The translations under genes were made by a program, and so were the position numbers. The notes beneath the pieces were generated by a model. That model made no database searches. It had not been told where the DNA came from and was given only the letters and a program-made list of their open reading frames with translations. Below, in pieces: positions 9,064-18,360 of a stretch of DNA of 32,802 nt. Source of the stretch: an uncultured Gammaproteobacteria bacterium (GTDB taxonomy: Bacteria; Pseudomonadota; Gammaproteobacteria; GCA-001735895); assembly GCA_937936805.1 (NCBI GenBank), contig CALDDP010000047.1, positions 1 through 32,802 of the forward strand, in the 5' to 3' direction. Each line of letters starts with the position of its first letter. Positions within the stretch are counted from its first letter, which is position 1.

Positions 9064-9438
9064 TCAGCCGAAGCGCTTATCGAGATACTCGATAATATTA
9101 TTCGATCCATACATCCATTCGGTCGAGCCATCGTCTTTGCGCAGACGCAAACAGGGTACCTGGTATTTGCCCCCTTCGTTTATCAGCTCGCTGTTCCACC
9201 GTGGATCATTGCGCGCATCGCGCGTTTCTATGTTCAAACCCAGGCGACGAATGTTACGCCTGGTTTTAACGCAGAATGGGCATTGCCTGAACTGGTAAAT
9301 TTTCATGTTTGCTGTTATGGCATCTAGTTCGGCGCGTTTTTGCGCTGAAAAGCCCGGTATTTCTGGCCGTGTGATCCAGTCAAGAAAAATTACAAGCTGG
9401 CCAAGCGGCCAGCGGATCAGGCGAAATACAGTTTTCAT
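9064..9438 (-). CDS. glutaredoxin / glutathione S-transferase N-terminal domain protein
   Basis: 'YQFRQCPFCVKTRRNIRRLGLNIETRDARND...YQVPCL...STEWMYGSNNIIEYLDKRF': CPFC active site, cis-Pro and the GST-N end motif. Confidence 0.85.
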   Translation of the reverse strand: MKTVFRLIRWPLGQLVIFLDWITRPEIPGFSAQKRAELDAITANMKIYQFRQCPFCVKTRRNIRRLGLNIETRDARNDPRWNSELINEGGKYQVPCLRLRKDDGSTEWMYGSNNIIEYLDKRFG

Positions 9439-9677
9439 CGCTAGGTTTTTCCAGTTCTATATCGTTGTGTTGCCGGCTACTCGTCGAGGACAGGAGCAGA
9501 CCATCCGAGGGTGGGATGCCGGCAGTCATTTTGAGTATTTTGCGCATAAAAGCAAGTTGTCAGAGCGTTAATTGCCAGCTCATCCCGCGCTTTTGCGATC
9601 CCTGCTCTCGTCGATACTTCCGTATCACGGTCAAAAGTCGAAAAAAATGCTATAGAAACAGCATGTAGCAGCCGATA

Positions 9678-9717
9678 TAGCGTGCATTAGCGGAAGATAA
9701 GCTAATTGCATGTGCTA
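9678..9717. repeat. imperfect inverted repeat upstream of the 9756 diguanylate cyclase gene
   Basis: Left arm TAGCGTGCATTAGC (9678-9691), right arm GCTAATTGCATGTGCTA (9701-9717). The reverse complement of the right arm is TAGCACATGCAATTAGC. Confidence 0.5.
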
Positions 9718-9755
9718 AATAAAGGGTTGCGCAGGTAACCCGTAACTTTGAAGCA

Positions 9756-11675
9756 ATGACCCTGGATAACATTTTGACGGGCAGATTCTACAACCTGAAA
9801 CTCCGTATAACGGTGCTGCTGACAATATTGTTAATTATGGCATCGAACAATGCGTTGGCGTCAACTGCGCCTGTTCAGCTAAATGAAGCAGAGCGGCAGT
9901 GGTTGAAGGCGCATCCATCGATTCGTCTGGCGGTTGACATTGACTGGTCGCCTTTTGAGTATATCGATGACGAGAAGCAGTATGTCGGTATGGCTGCGGA
10001 ATACATCGAACTGGTGGCTGAGAAGCTTGGCATCGAGTTCGCGGTCGAAAAAGAAAAACCATGGTCTGAAGTCGTCGAATCGGTCAAGAGTGGTGAACTC
10101 GACATGTATTCCTGCGTTGTATCCACTGTCCAGCGCCGGGAGTATGCTAATTTCTCCAAACCCTATCTTTCCTTCCCCATGGTCATAGTTACCAGCGACC
10201 AGGTGGCTTACGTTAATGGCCTTAAAGACCTGCGCAATGAAACCGTCGCCGTGGTGCGAGGTTATGCAACCCATGACCTGTTGGAGAAAAATCATCCAGA
10301 CCTCGAGTTGTATCTGGCGGATAATGTTGCCGATGCGCTGGAGGAGCTTTCTCACGGCAAGGTATATGCCTATATCGGTAACATCGCCACGGTTAGTGAC
10401 GTTATAAGACGTGAGGGCTTAACCAACATAAAAATATCCGGTGAAACACCCTATAGCTATGAATTGTCAATGGGGGTCAGAAAAGACTGGCCTGAATTCA
10501 TACCTATCCTGCAGAAGGCGCTGGATTCAATCACCGAACAGGAACGCGATCAAATCTACCGTAACTGGATAAAACTGCGCTATGAGCACGGTTTTGACTA
10601 CGATCTGTTATGGAAGGTGCTGGCCGGCGTATTCCTGGTTATCATGGTTATTCTTATCTGGAATCGTCGACTCTCGAGTGAAATCGAGAAGCGTACCGAG
10701 ACCGAGAAGCTGCTCAATGATGCACATCACCGGCTCGAGAAGACTAACCAGCAACTGGTTAACTACGTAGAAATTGTCGACAAGTACGTGATTACGTCAT
10801 CGACCGATAACGAGGGAGTAATTATATCTGCCAGTGATGCGTTCTGCGAAATTTCGGGATACAGAGAACAGGAACTGATTGGTAACACCCATGGTATCCT
10901 CCGCCACAAGGATATGCCCGCCGCGATTTACAAACAATTGTGGGACACTATAAAGTGCGGAAAAACCTGGCAAGGAGAGCTTAAAAACAGGAAAAAGGAT
11001 GGCTGCTTTTACTGGGTACACGCCTATATTTCCCCCGTTTTCGACGAGCAGGGAATTATTACCGGTTACACCGCGATCCGCGAAGACATCACCAACAAAA
11101 AACGGGCCGAGGAATTGGCTATTACCGATGAGCTAAGCTCTTTGTTCAATCGTCGTCATTTTAACAGCCTGCTGCCGCAGGAACTCGCGCGCGCCGAACG
11201 CGAACATAAGTGCCTTGCTCTGATGATTATCGATGTCGATTACTTCAAGCCCTATAACGATAATTATGGTCACCAGCAGGGGGACAAGGCATTACAGGTC
11301 GTCTCGGGCGTGTTGCGGGACTCACTGCGCCGTGCGGGTGATTTCGCCTTCCGAATTGGTGGAGAAGAATTTGGCGTCATTGTTACCGTTGACCAGGGCG
11401 AAGATGCTTACAGGGTTGCGGAAAACCTGCGCAAGGCGGTTGAAGACCTGCAGCTCGAGCATGGCTACAACCCGGCATCGCCGTACCTTACGGTGTCTAT
11501 CGGCATAAAAATCCATCAGGGCAGTGGCACCCAGGCACCGCAAATGGATCTGATTTACCGCCTGGCGGACGATGCCCTGTATGAAGCCAAGGGGAATGGA
11601 CGCAATCAGGTAGTACGCACCGGAATCAGTCAGCTGCTGGTTCAGGGTAATGTCAGTTCGGTTGGCAGCCAGTAA
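9756..11675 (+). CDS. diguanylate cyclase: periplasmic SBP_bac_3 sensor + TM + PAS + GGDEF
   Basis: Signal-like N-terminus; 'HPSIRLAVDIDWSPFEYID' SBP; TM 'LLWKVLAGVFLVIMVILIW'; PAS 'SDAFCEISGYREQELIGNTHGILRHKDMP'; 'RAGDFAFRIGGEEFGVIV' with I-site RxxD five residues before GGEEF. Confidence 0.93.
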   Translation: MTLDNILTGRFYNLKLRITVLLTILLIMASNNALASTAPVQLNEAERQWLKAHPSIRLAVDIDWSPFEYIDDEKQYVGMAAEYIELVAEKLGIEFAVEKEKPWSEVVESVKSGELDMYSCVVSTVQRREYANFSKPYLSFPMVIVTSDQVAYVNGLKDLRNETVAVVRGYATHDLLEKNHPDLELYLADNVADALEELSHGKVYAYIGNIATVSDVIRREGLTNIKISGETPYSYELSMGVRKDWPEFIPILQKALDSITEQERDQIYRNWIKLRYEHGFDYDLLWKVLAGVFLVIMVILIWNRRLSSEIEKRTETEKLLNDAHHRLEKTNQQLVNYVEIVDKYVITSSTDNEGVIISASDAFCEISGYREQELIGNTHGILRHKDMPAAIYKQLWDTIKCGKTWQGELKNRKKDGCFYWVHAYISPVFDEQGIITGYTAIREDITNKKRAEELAITDELSSLFNRRHFNSLLPQELARAEREHKCLALMIIDVDYFKPYNDNYGHQQGDKALQVVSGVLRDSLRRAGDFAFRIGGEEFGVIVTVDQGEDAYRVAENLRKAVEDLQLEHGYNPASPYLTVSIGIKIHQGSGTQAPQMDLIYRLADDALYEAKGNGRNQVVRTGISQLLVQGNVSSVGSQ

Positions 11676-11698
11676 CAGCGGCCCGCTGATCGGTGCTG

Positions 11699-13894
11699 CT
11701 AGGCATTGGCCAGGCTTGACTGTTTCTCGCGCTGGGTAACTACGATCTTCAGTAAGTCGGTGGTCGAAACAGGTTTGCTGAACAGAAAACCCTGCATGAT
11801 GTGGCAATTGAGATCCTCCAGAAACTTTAGCTGATTTTTATTTTCAACCCCTTCAGGAATGATATTCATGCCGAGCGCATGCGCCATGCCGATAATGGCT
11901 GCGACCAGTGCGGCGCCTTTCTTCGAATGCTCGATTTCAGAGATGTACGAATAATCTATTTTTACCGTGTGAACCGGTAGTTCGCGAAGATAATTAAGCG
12001 AAGCGTAGCCGGTGCCGAAATCATCAATTGCAATCGAAAACCCCTTGTTGGACAACACCTGTAATTTATGAGTACAGGCCTGAATGTCACTCATGAACAT
12101 ATTTTCCGTGATTTCAATTTCCAGGCGAGATGGCTCGATATCATATTTTCCGGCAATAGCTACCAGGTTCTCTGGGAAATCCTTTTGTCTGATGTCAGCG
12201 GCAGACAGGTTGATGCTGGCTTTCATCCGGCTGTCGAGGAAGTCTTTGTTGCCAAACAGGTCTATCGCTACACGATTCAACACCCACTCGCTGATCTGTT
12301 CAATAATGCGGGACTCTTCCGCCTGTTCAATAAAATAATTTGGTTCGACCAGTCCAAACTGGGGATGATTCCATCTAAGCAGTGCTTCCACGCCGACTAT
12401 CTGTCGGGTTTTGGTGTTGATCTGGGGCTGGTAATACATTTCCAGCTCGTCATTCTTGAGTGCTTTGCGCAACCCGCTTTCTATGGATATTTTTTCAGCG
12501 GCGGCGTGTTCAAGTTTAGCGTTATAAAAGGTATAGCCGTTTTTCCCGGTAGACTTGACCTCGTACATCGCCATATCTGCGTTTTTGATTAGCGTATTGA
12601 TATCTTTTGAATCAACCGGAAAGACAGCGATACCGATACTGACATTGATATAAACTTCCTTGCCGCGCAAGTAGAAAGGCTGTTGCAAACTGGCGATTAA
12701 TTTCTGCGCGACACTCTCGGCCTGTGCCCTGGAGGTGGGCTGGGGAAGGAGCAACATAAATTCATCTCCGCCGAGCCTGGCTAATGTGTCACCCGTTCTG
12801 ATTTCAGCTTTGAGTCGGCCGGCAACTTCGACCAGCAATTGATCGCCGACCACATGGCCAAAGCTGTCATTGATCAGCTTGAACCTGTCCAGATCCAGGA
12901 ACATGACAATCAGTGTTTCACCGGTTCTTTCCGACTGCTTGATTGCGAGGTCCAGGCGGTCGCGCAGCATGGCCCGGTTGGGTAACTTGGTCAGCAAATC
13001 GTGATATGCCTGGTAGGTAATTAGTTTTTCTGCTTTCTTCCTCCTGGAAATATCGCGCGCCACTCCGTAGGTACCCTGGTAAGTGCCCACTTTTTTTGAG
13101 CCTTTCGAATCGACTGAGTAAATGCCCATCGAGTTGAGCTCAATCGGGCAGGTTGTAGCCTCGAAAGGTTTTGCAGAACTTGCCGCATTGCATTTCAGGC
13201 CAAGTTCGACGGTTCGGTTTGAGCGGCTTGCGCGGCGGCGTTCGTTAAAAAGATACTCGGCCTTGAGGTTGTCTTCATCGGCGATGAACTCGCTGAAGTG
13301 CTTACCGATCAGGTCAGATTTCTTGAAACCAAGCAGCCTGGTCACGCTATTGTTCACAAAGGTGAACTCGCCCGCCAGGTTGAGTATGTAAATCAGGTCG
13401 GGTGAATTATCCACCATGTAACGATGGAGTTTCTCAGAGTGCTCCAGGCGACTCTGGATTTGTGCCTTTTCTTCCTCGATGAGCAGCTTGTCGAGGGCAT
13501 TGCGGATGGCATGCTCCAGTTCGTCAAAACTATAGGGTTTCTTGAAAATTTCATAAGCACCCAGGCGAATCGCTTCATTGACCTTGTTGATCGAGGTTTC
13601 ACCGCTTAGTACGATCACGGTTGTCGGAATTTTCTTTTCCTTAATGAAAGCCAGTACCTGATCGCCCGATTTTTTGGGCATGTTGAGGTCAAGTATTATT
13701 AAATTGAATTGCCGTTGTTGGATGAGGGTGATGGCTTCTTCACCATCTTCGGCCTGACTGACATCCGGCCATTTGGTTTGCAGCAGTGTCGCCAGACTCT
13801 CGCGGGCGCGAAGGTCATCATCTACTACCAGAAACGAAACGGGTTTATCCAGGCGCCGGGATTTTTCTTCAAACGAGATCAACGAAATTTCCAT
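11699..13894 (-). CDS. response regulator: REC + PAS + GGDEF + EAL
   Basis: REC 'FLVVDDD...LIILDLNMPKKSG...VIVLSGE...FKKPY'; PAS 'NSVTRLLGFKKSDLIGKHFSEFI'; 'RTGDTLARLGGDEFMLLL'; 'VGVEALLRW', 'EITENMF', 'IDDFGTGYASLNYL', 'VKIDYSYI', 'IPEGVEN'. Confidence 0.95.
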   Translation of the reverse strand: MEISLISFEEKSRRLDKPVSFLVVDDDLRARESLATLLQTKWPDVSQAEDGEEAITLIQQRQFNLIILDLNMPKKSGDQVLAFIKEKKIPTTVIVLSGETSINKVNEAIRLGAYEIFKKPYSFDELEHAIRNALDKLLIEEEKAQIQSRLEHSEKLHRYMVDNSPDLIYILNLAGEFTFVNNSVTRLLGFKKSDLIGKHFSEFIADEDNLKAEYLFNERRRASRSNRTVELGLKCNAASSAKPFEATTCPIELNSMGIYSVDSKGSKKVGTYQGTYGVARDISRRKKAEKLITYQAYHDLLTKLPNRAMLRDRLDLAIKQSERTGETLIVMFLDLDRFKLINDSFGHVVGDQLLVEVAGRLKAEIRTGDTLARLGGDEFMLLLPQPTSRAQAESVAQKLIASLQQPFYLRGKEVYINVSIGIAVFPVDSKDINTLIKNADMAMYEVKSTGKNGYTFYNAKLEHAAAEKISIESGLRKALKNDELEMYYQPQINTKTRQIVGVEALLRWNHPQFGLVEPNYFIEQAEESRIIEQISEWVLNRVAIDLFGNKDFLDSRMKASINLSAADIRQKDFPENLVAIAGKYDIEPSRLEIEITENMFMSDIQACTHKLQVLSNKGFSIAIDDFGTGYASLNYLRELPVHTVKIDYSYISEIEHSKKGAALVAAIIGMAHALGMNIIPEGVENKNQLKFLEDLNCHIMQGFLFSKPVSTTDLLKIVVTQREKQSSLANA

Positions 13895-13911
13895 GGTTAA
13901 AAAACATTGGC

Positions 13912-16041
13912 TTACTGTTCAGTTGATAATGGTATCGACACTTCGAACAAAGCGCCCCTTACCTCATTTTGCATGTACTTGATCTGGCCATCATAGCGAT
14001 TCAGTGTTTCAGCTACTACCGAGAGCCCGAGTCCCCGGTCGTCGCCTTCTTTCTTGCTGGTCACGGGAGAGAAGAGTAACCCGCGTGTTTTTGCATCGAC
14101 TCCTTTACCCCGATCCGAAATTGAGAACTGTGCAAAGGCTCTGCCATCAATATTGACGAAATGATAGCTTGAAATCATGATCGCCGCATCATCGGTTTGT
14201 GCTTCAACTGCATTTTTCACCAGGTTGAGAATAATCTGGCGTAGCGCATCCCGCGGGATGCTTATCTGGGCATCTACCCTGTCGAGGGTCCACATGACCT
14301 GAACCTCACTATCTTTACCAAAGGTTTTGATATACAGCGGGATGCAGGCTTCCAGCTCCGTGTTCAAAAATACCGGCTCGGGTTCGATGTCTTTGCCTTC
14401 CTTGAAATTCAGGACTATGTTGCGGATTCGCTGCAGTTCGTCCTTTAATATCACTATTTCCTTCGAGCTCTCGGCGCCATCGGCTTCTGATTTGAGCTTT
14501 ACGATGTCGATATAGTTACCGATAACACTCAGCGGGTTGCTGATCTCATGAATTAACTTATCGATATCTTTTTGTTCTTCTTCATTCCTGGCTCGGTCTG
14601 CAGCAGCCTGCCGGCGTAAGCCAGGATTGCTTTTCAGCCACATCCCGGCAATGTTTTCCAGGTAACTGGCAATAATGTCCGACAGCTTTTCGAGGTTGTT
14701 TTTTTGCGTTTTGTGAGCACCGATAACAATCGTGCCAATGATCTCATCCTCATAAATCATCGGTAAGCTCAGGGCAATATCATGGTGCAGTCGGCGAACG
14801 ATCTGGCGATCGGATACGGGGGATTTCCGCTTGTCGGTACTTTCAGGTTCGATCCAGAGCTTGCATTGCTCAGTAAAGCTCTTGATTATCTGGCTATTCT
14901 TGTTATCAATCAAGAACTTACTCACTGGCTGGGTCAGGTCCACCTCATACAGTGTTAAAAAGTCGGTGGATCGCGAGTCATGAAACAGTAAAGACACGTC
15001 GGAAACCGAGAAAAACAACTGCATCTCCTGCGCGATTTTCAGCAGCAGGCTTTGCGGCGAATCCAGTACTTCGAACTGTGACTCCTCGGAACTGATCACC
15101 TTGACCAACGAGGCATCCCGGATTTTTCGGGCCAACCGGATAGTTTCTTTTTCGATTCCCCCGCTTAAATCGTCCTGGGTAAGGCTTCTACCCCTGGGTG
15201 AAGTGATGCCAAGCTTGGTGGCTGTTTGGGCCACCTTGTCCTGTACATGAAGGTAGATCTTATTTAAATCCGATTTACTGACCAGTTTCGATTGCCATTT
15301 GGGTGCGGGATTACCGGAGCGGCTCCAGTGGCGGGCAATGTGGCTGGCTTCGGCAACTATCCGGCAAAGAATGTCGCTGCCCTGCAATAGCTGCTCCGTT
15401 TCGTGATGGTAACGTGTAGCATCGGCGATCGTGGGGCTCAGGCTAGGCCATTGTTCCAGTATGGCGGCGCCCAGTTCGGTATGGCTGACACCGTACTTCG
15501 AGATTTCCTGAGAGATGGTTTCAGCCTCGGTTTTGGCATTTATTATTTTGACGTACTGGTCATGATACTTGGCATCGAAAACAATTTGTCCAACGTCGTG
15601 CAGTAAACCCGCGAGGTAGGCATCCTGAGGGTGTTCATACTCTATGGCGATAGCGATATCCCTGGCGAAAACCGCGCAATACAGGGAATCCAGCCAGGCA
15701 TTGTATAAAAATACCTTTTGCGAATTAATCAGGCCGGCAAAAAGCTGCTGAATCGACGAGGTGATGACCATTGATTTCACCTTGTCATGGCCGATCAGGG
15801 TTACCGCTTTCTCCAGGTTATTTATTGGCAGGTCAATCGCAAAAGCGGCCTTGTTTACAGCCATTGTCAGCTTGCTGGTGAGGGCGGCGTCGAAGCTGAT
15901 TATGTCGGCCAGGTCGCCGGTTGAACTGTCCGGGTCATGACAGACATCAAGTAGTTTGCTGAGAATATGCGGCGGACTGGGCAGCCGGACCAGTTCCATG
16001 GATTCAATTATCGATTTTGGGGGGCTACCCGACTCGGCCAT
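13912..16041 (-). CDS. HDOD + GAF-like + histidine kinase (HisKA/HATPase) protein
   Basis: N-terminal HDOD ('RLPSPPHILSKLLDVCHDPDSSTGDLADIISFDAALTSKLT...AGLLHDVGQIVF'), middle GAF-like region, H-box 'IHEISNPLSVIGNYI', N-box 'ILNLVKNAVEA', G-boxes 'ISDRGKGVD' and 'GDDRGLGLSVV'. Confidence 0.9.
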   Translation of the reverse strand: MAESGSPPKSIIESMELVRLPSPPHILSKLLDVCHDPDSSTGDLADIISFDAALTSKLTMAVNKAAFAIDLPINNLEKAVTLIGHDKVKSMVITSSIQQLFAGLINSQKVFLYNAWLDSLYCAVFARDIAIAIEYEHPQDAYLAGLLHDVGQIVFDAKYHDQYVKIINAKTEAETISQEISKYGVSHTELGAAILEQWPSLSPTIADATRYHHETEQLLQGSDILCRIVAEASHIARHWSRSGNPAPKWQSKLVSKSDLNKIYLHVQDKVAQTATKLGITSPRGRSLTQDDLSGGIEKETIRLARKIRDASLVKVISSEESQFEVLDSPQSLLLKIAQEMQLFFSVSDVSLLFHDSRSTDFLTLYEVDLTQPVSKFLIDNKNSQIIKSFTEQCKLWIEPESTDKRKSPVSDRQIVRRLHHDIALSLPMIYEDEIIGTIVIGAHKTQKNNLEKLSDIIASYLENIAGMWLKSNPGLRRQAAADRARNEEEQKDIDKLIHEISNPLSVIGNYIDIVKLKSEADGAESSKEIVILKDELQRIRNIVLNFKEGKDIEPEPVFLNTELEACIPLYIKTFGKDSEVQVMWTLDRVDAQISIPRDALRQIILNLVKNAVEAQTDDAAIMISSYHFVNIDGRAFAQFSISDRGKGVDAKTRGLLFSPVTSKKEGDDRGLGLSVVAETLNRYDGQIKYMQNEVRGALFEVSIPLSTEQ

Positions 16042-16562
16042 TCGTTTTATTTTTTATTTGAATTCAGTACATTATCAAGGGGGGGATGATACATCAAATT
16101 TCTTTGATTTTTTGCGAACCGGTCGGCTATTAGTGAAATGACGGGCGGGAGGGGTTTTTGAGCAATTTCCGGCGCAAAAAGGCTATGCCGGGTTGCTGAC
16201 AGCCCTTTTCTGAGGCCATTTATCGATAATTACCGCTTAATTGAGCAATCATGGCCGGCGCTACTCCGCGATGCCCCGTGCTTGCAGGGACGCGATCTTG
16301 ACCCGATCGCTGCCCTCTTTGTGCGGTGTCTGGCGATTCTTTTCCGGTCGATCAGTTGTCGCAGACTTTCTGGTCTGGTGATCAGAGGCAGTCTCCGGTC
16401 CCGGTAACCGGTTGGCTCGACATTGCTACCGCATTTGCTGTTTTCGAAACTGTGCTGTCGACGATAAACGGATTATTGTCCATATAAACGATTTATAAAT
16501 ACCGGGTTTAATGTAAGAATTGCCAGCCCCGGGTGATAATGCTGCAAACTTCAGGTATCCAT

Positions 16563-16808
16563 ATGTCATACACACCAGAAAACCGTGCCGAGCTGGAAGT
16601 ACTGATGCTGTACAAGTCGGCTACCAACCTCGACGGTATCAAGATCCACAAGACGGCTGAACCCTCGGTGATTGCGGCGGCAGAACGCCTGTTCGAGGGT
16701 GGTTTTATCACCCAGGTTGACGGCGGGTACCTTACCCCGCTCGGAAGCACGGCTGCCGAACATGCGCATTTGCTGTTTGATATGCTGAACGCTCGCATTG
16801 AACAATAA
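16563..16808 (+). CDS. TIGR02647-like small conserved (putative DNA-binding) protein
   Basis: MSYTPENRAELEVLMLYKSATNLDGIKIHKTAEPSVIAAAERLFEGGFITQVDGGYLTPLG..., recalled as resembling the TIGR02647 family. The start at 16563 is preferred over 16533. Confidence 0.55.
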   Translation: MSYTPENRAELEVLMLYKSATNLDGIKIHKTAEPSVIAAAERLFEGGFITQVDGGYLTPLGSTAAEHAHLLFDMLNARIEQ

Positions 16809-16947
16809 GCGCTCTCTGGAAAATATCGTCGATAGATTCGAGCCGAACAAAGGGAAGTATTCGTTCAGGAAAAAAATGCGCTTTCACTTATACTATTTCC
16901 AGTCGGCGCCATGAAATTCATCGGCAATAAAAATCGAATGCATAGAC

Positions 16948-18183
16948 ATGATCGAAACCAGAATACCGGATATTTCTACGCTGCGGCGTATCAAGGTGAC
17001 TTCCGAGTTACCCGAGAACCACCTGATAGCACTCGCCAATCAGCTTGAAGTATTTACTGCCCGAAACAAGGAGTTACTGCTTGAGATCGGTTCGACCGAA
17101 AAGACCAGTCTCTATATTATCAAGGGCAAAGTCTCGCTTAACGCCAGCGATGGCAAAACAAGAATCATAACGGTAGACGAATCCCAGGAATCAAGGCCCG
17201 TCGCTCAATTGCGACCTTGTATCTATGACGTAACAGCGCTTGGGCCTGTCGACTATATGAAAATCGATACCCAGCGGTTCGTTGATTTCGCCCAGCTAAC
17301 CGAGAGCTCCGTGACTGATATCAGTGTGCATTCCCTGTTCAGCGATGACGAAGAAGACGATTCCATTGTTAACCATCTCTACCATAACCTGATGGACAAA
17401 AGTATCCTGCTGCCCGAATTGCCGTCGGTGGCTGACCGGATTCAACGGATTTACAACGGTGAATCTACCGATATCGATGCCATGGCGCACATACTGATTG
17501 CTTATCCTGACGTTGCCCGAAAAATCAAGAATGTGGCTCGCTACGCCAAGAATTATGATATCGGCGCGACCGAAAAAACCCGCCGTTCCATTGAACAGCT
17601 GGGGGTACTGGCCGTGTACTGTCTGATCATGACTTACGCGGTCGGCAAGCTGGTCAAACGCCTGCCGGAGAGTCATTTGCGGCTGGTTGTTTCGTTTTGG
17701 GACCACAGCCTGAATGTCGCTGCGATCAGTCGCGTCCTGGCAAAGAAAACCAGGCTGGTTTCACCTGATCTGGCAATGCTGGCCGGCCTGGTTCATGGCA
17801 TCGGTGTGCTGGTCATTGATGATTTTTTATTACAACACAATAACCTGATGCTGGATCATCTCGAAATTGACCATGCCGTACAGGTGATGCGCCCCGAAAT
17901 TTCCAGCCTGCTGCTACGCAAATGGAATTTTAGCGACGATCTGATTTTAGTGGCGGAAGAGTGCGGCGACTGGTCGCGCAACAAAGAGGGTGAAGCAGAT
18001 TTATGCGACCTGGTTCTGGCCGCGAATTATCTCGGCCTGATGAAGAATGACAAAAATCATTCTCTGCCACATGTCGACACTATGCCCGCAATAGCAAAAC
18101 TCGCTATATCGCCTGAAGACAGTATTAGTGCAATAAAGGAAGCGTCGGTAGTGAGAAGAAATATTAAAAAATTGTTCAGTTAG
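16948..18183 (+). CDS. cyclic nucleotide-binding-like domain + HDOD protein
   Basis: N-terminal cNMP-like beta region 'TARNKELLLEIGSTEKTSLYIIKGKVSLNASDGK', then HDOD 'LPELPSVADRIQRIYNGESTDIDAMAHILIAYPDVARKIKNVA...FWDHSLNVAAISRVLA...MLAGLVHGIGVLVI'. Confidence 0.8.
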   Translation: MIETRIPDISTLRRIKVTSELPENHLIALANQLEVFTARNKELLLEIGSTEKTSLYIIKGKVSLNASDGKTRIITVDESQESRPVAQLRPCIYDVTALGPVDYMKIDTQRFVDFAQLTESSVTDISVHSLFSDDEEDDSIVNHLYHNLMDKSILLPELPSVADRIQRIYNGESTDIDAMAHILIAYPDVARKIKNVARYAKNYDIGATEKTRRSIEQLGVLAVYCLIMTYAVGKLVKRLPESHLRLVVSFWDHSLNVAAISRVLAKKTRLVSPDLAMLAGLVHGIGVLVIDDFLLQHNNLMLDHLEIDHAVQVMRPEISSLLLRKWNFSDDLILVAEECGDWSRNKEGEADLCDLVLAANYLGLMKNDKNHSLPHVDTMPAIAKLAISPEDSISAIKEASVVRRNIKKLFS

Positions 18184-18320
18184 GATTTTTGCAGCGCGCC
18201 ATCGGCACGTCGTTCGAGCCGGCGCCAAATCACGATGCGTCGCGCGGCTTCACCGGGAACCACAGCCCGCGCATGGTTTGATGCCGCTTTGATGACATTG
18301 CCAGGATTTATCGTTTTCAT
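18180..18320 (-). CDS. possible 46-aa small ORF downstream of slp
   Basis: ATG at 18320 preceded by CTGGAGTATCAA (GGAG at 6-nt spacing). Encodes MKTINPGNVIKAASNHARAVVPGEAARRIVIWRRLERRADGALQKS. Confidence 0.35.
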   Translation of the reverse strand: MKTINPGNVIKAASNHARAVVPGEAARRIVIWRRLERRADGALQKS

Positions 18321-18360
18321 TTGATACTCCAGGTTTGGCTGTGCGCTGACGGTACCAGGC

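Noticed and set aside
9879-10355. 158-aa - strand ORF opposite the SBP domain
   Set aside because: Shadow ORF; the opposite frame has clear SBP_bac_3 motifs.
12068-12592. 174-aa + strand ORF inside the REC-GGDEF-EAL gene
   Set aside because: Antisense to intact GGDEF/EAL coding sequence with no domain signature.
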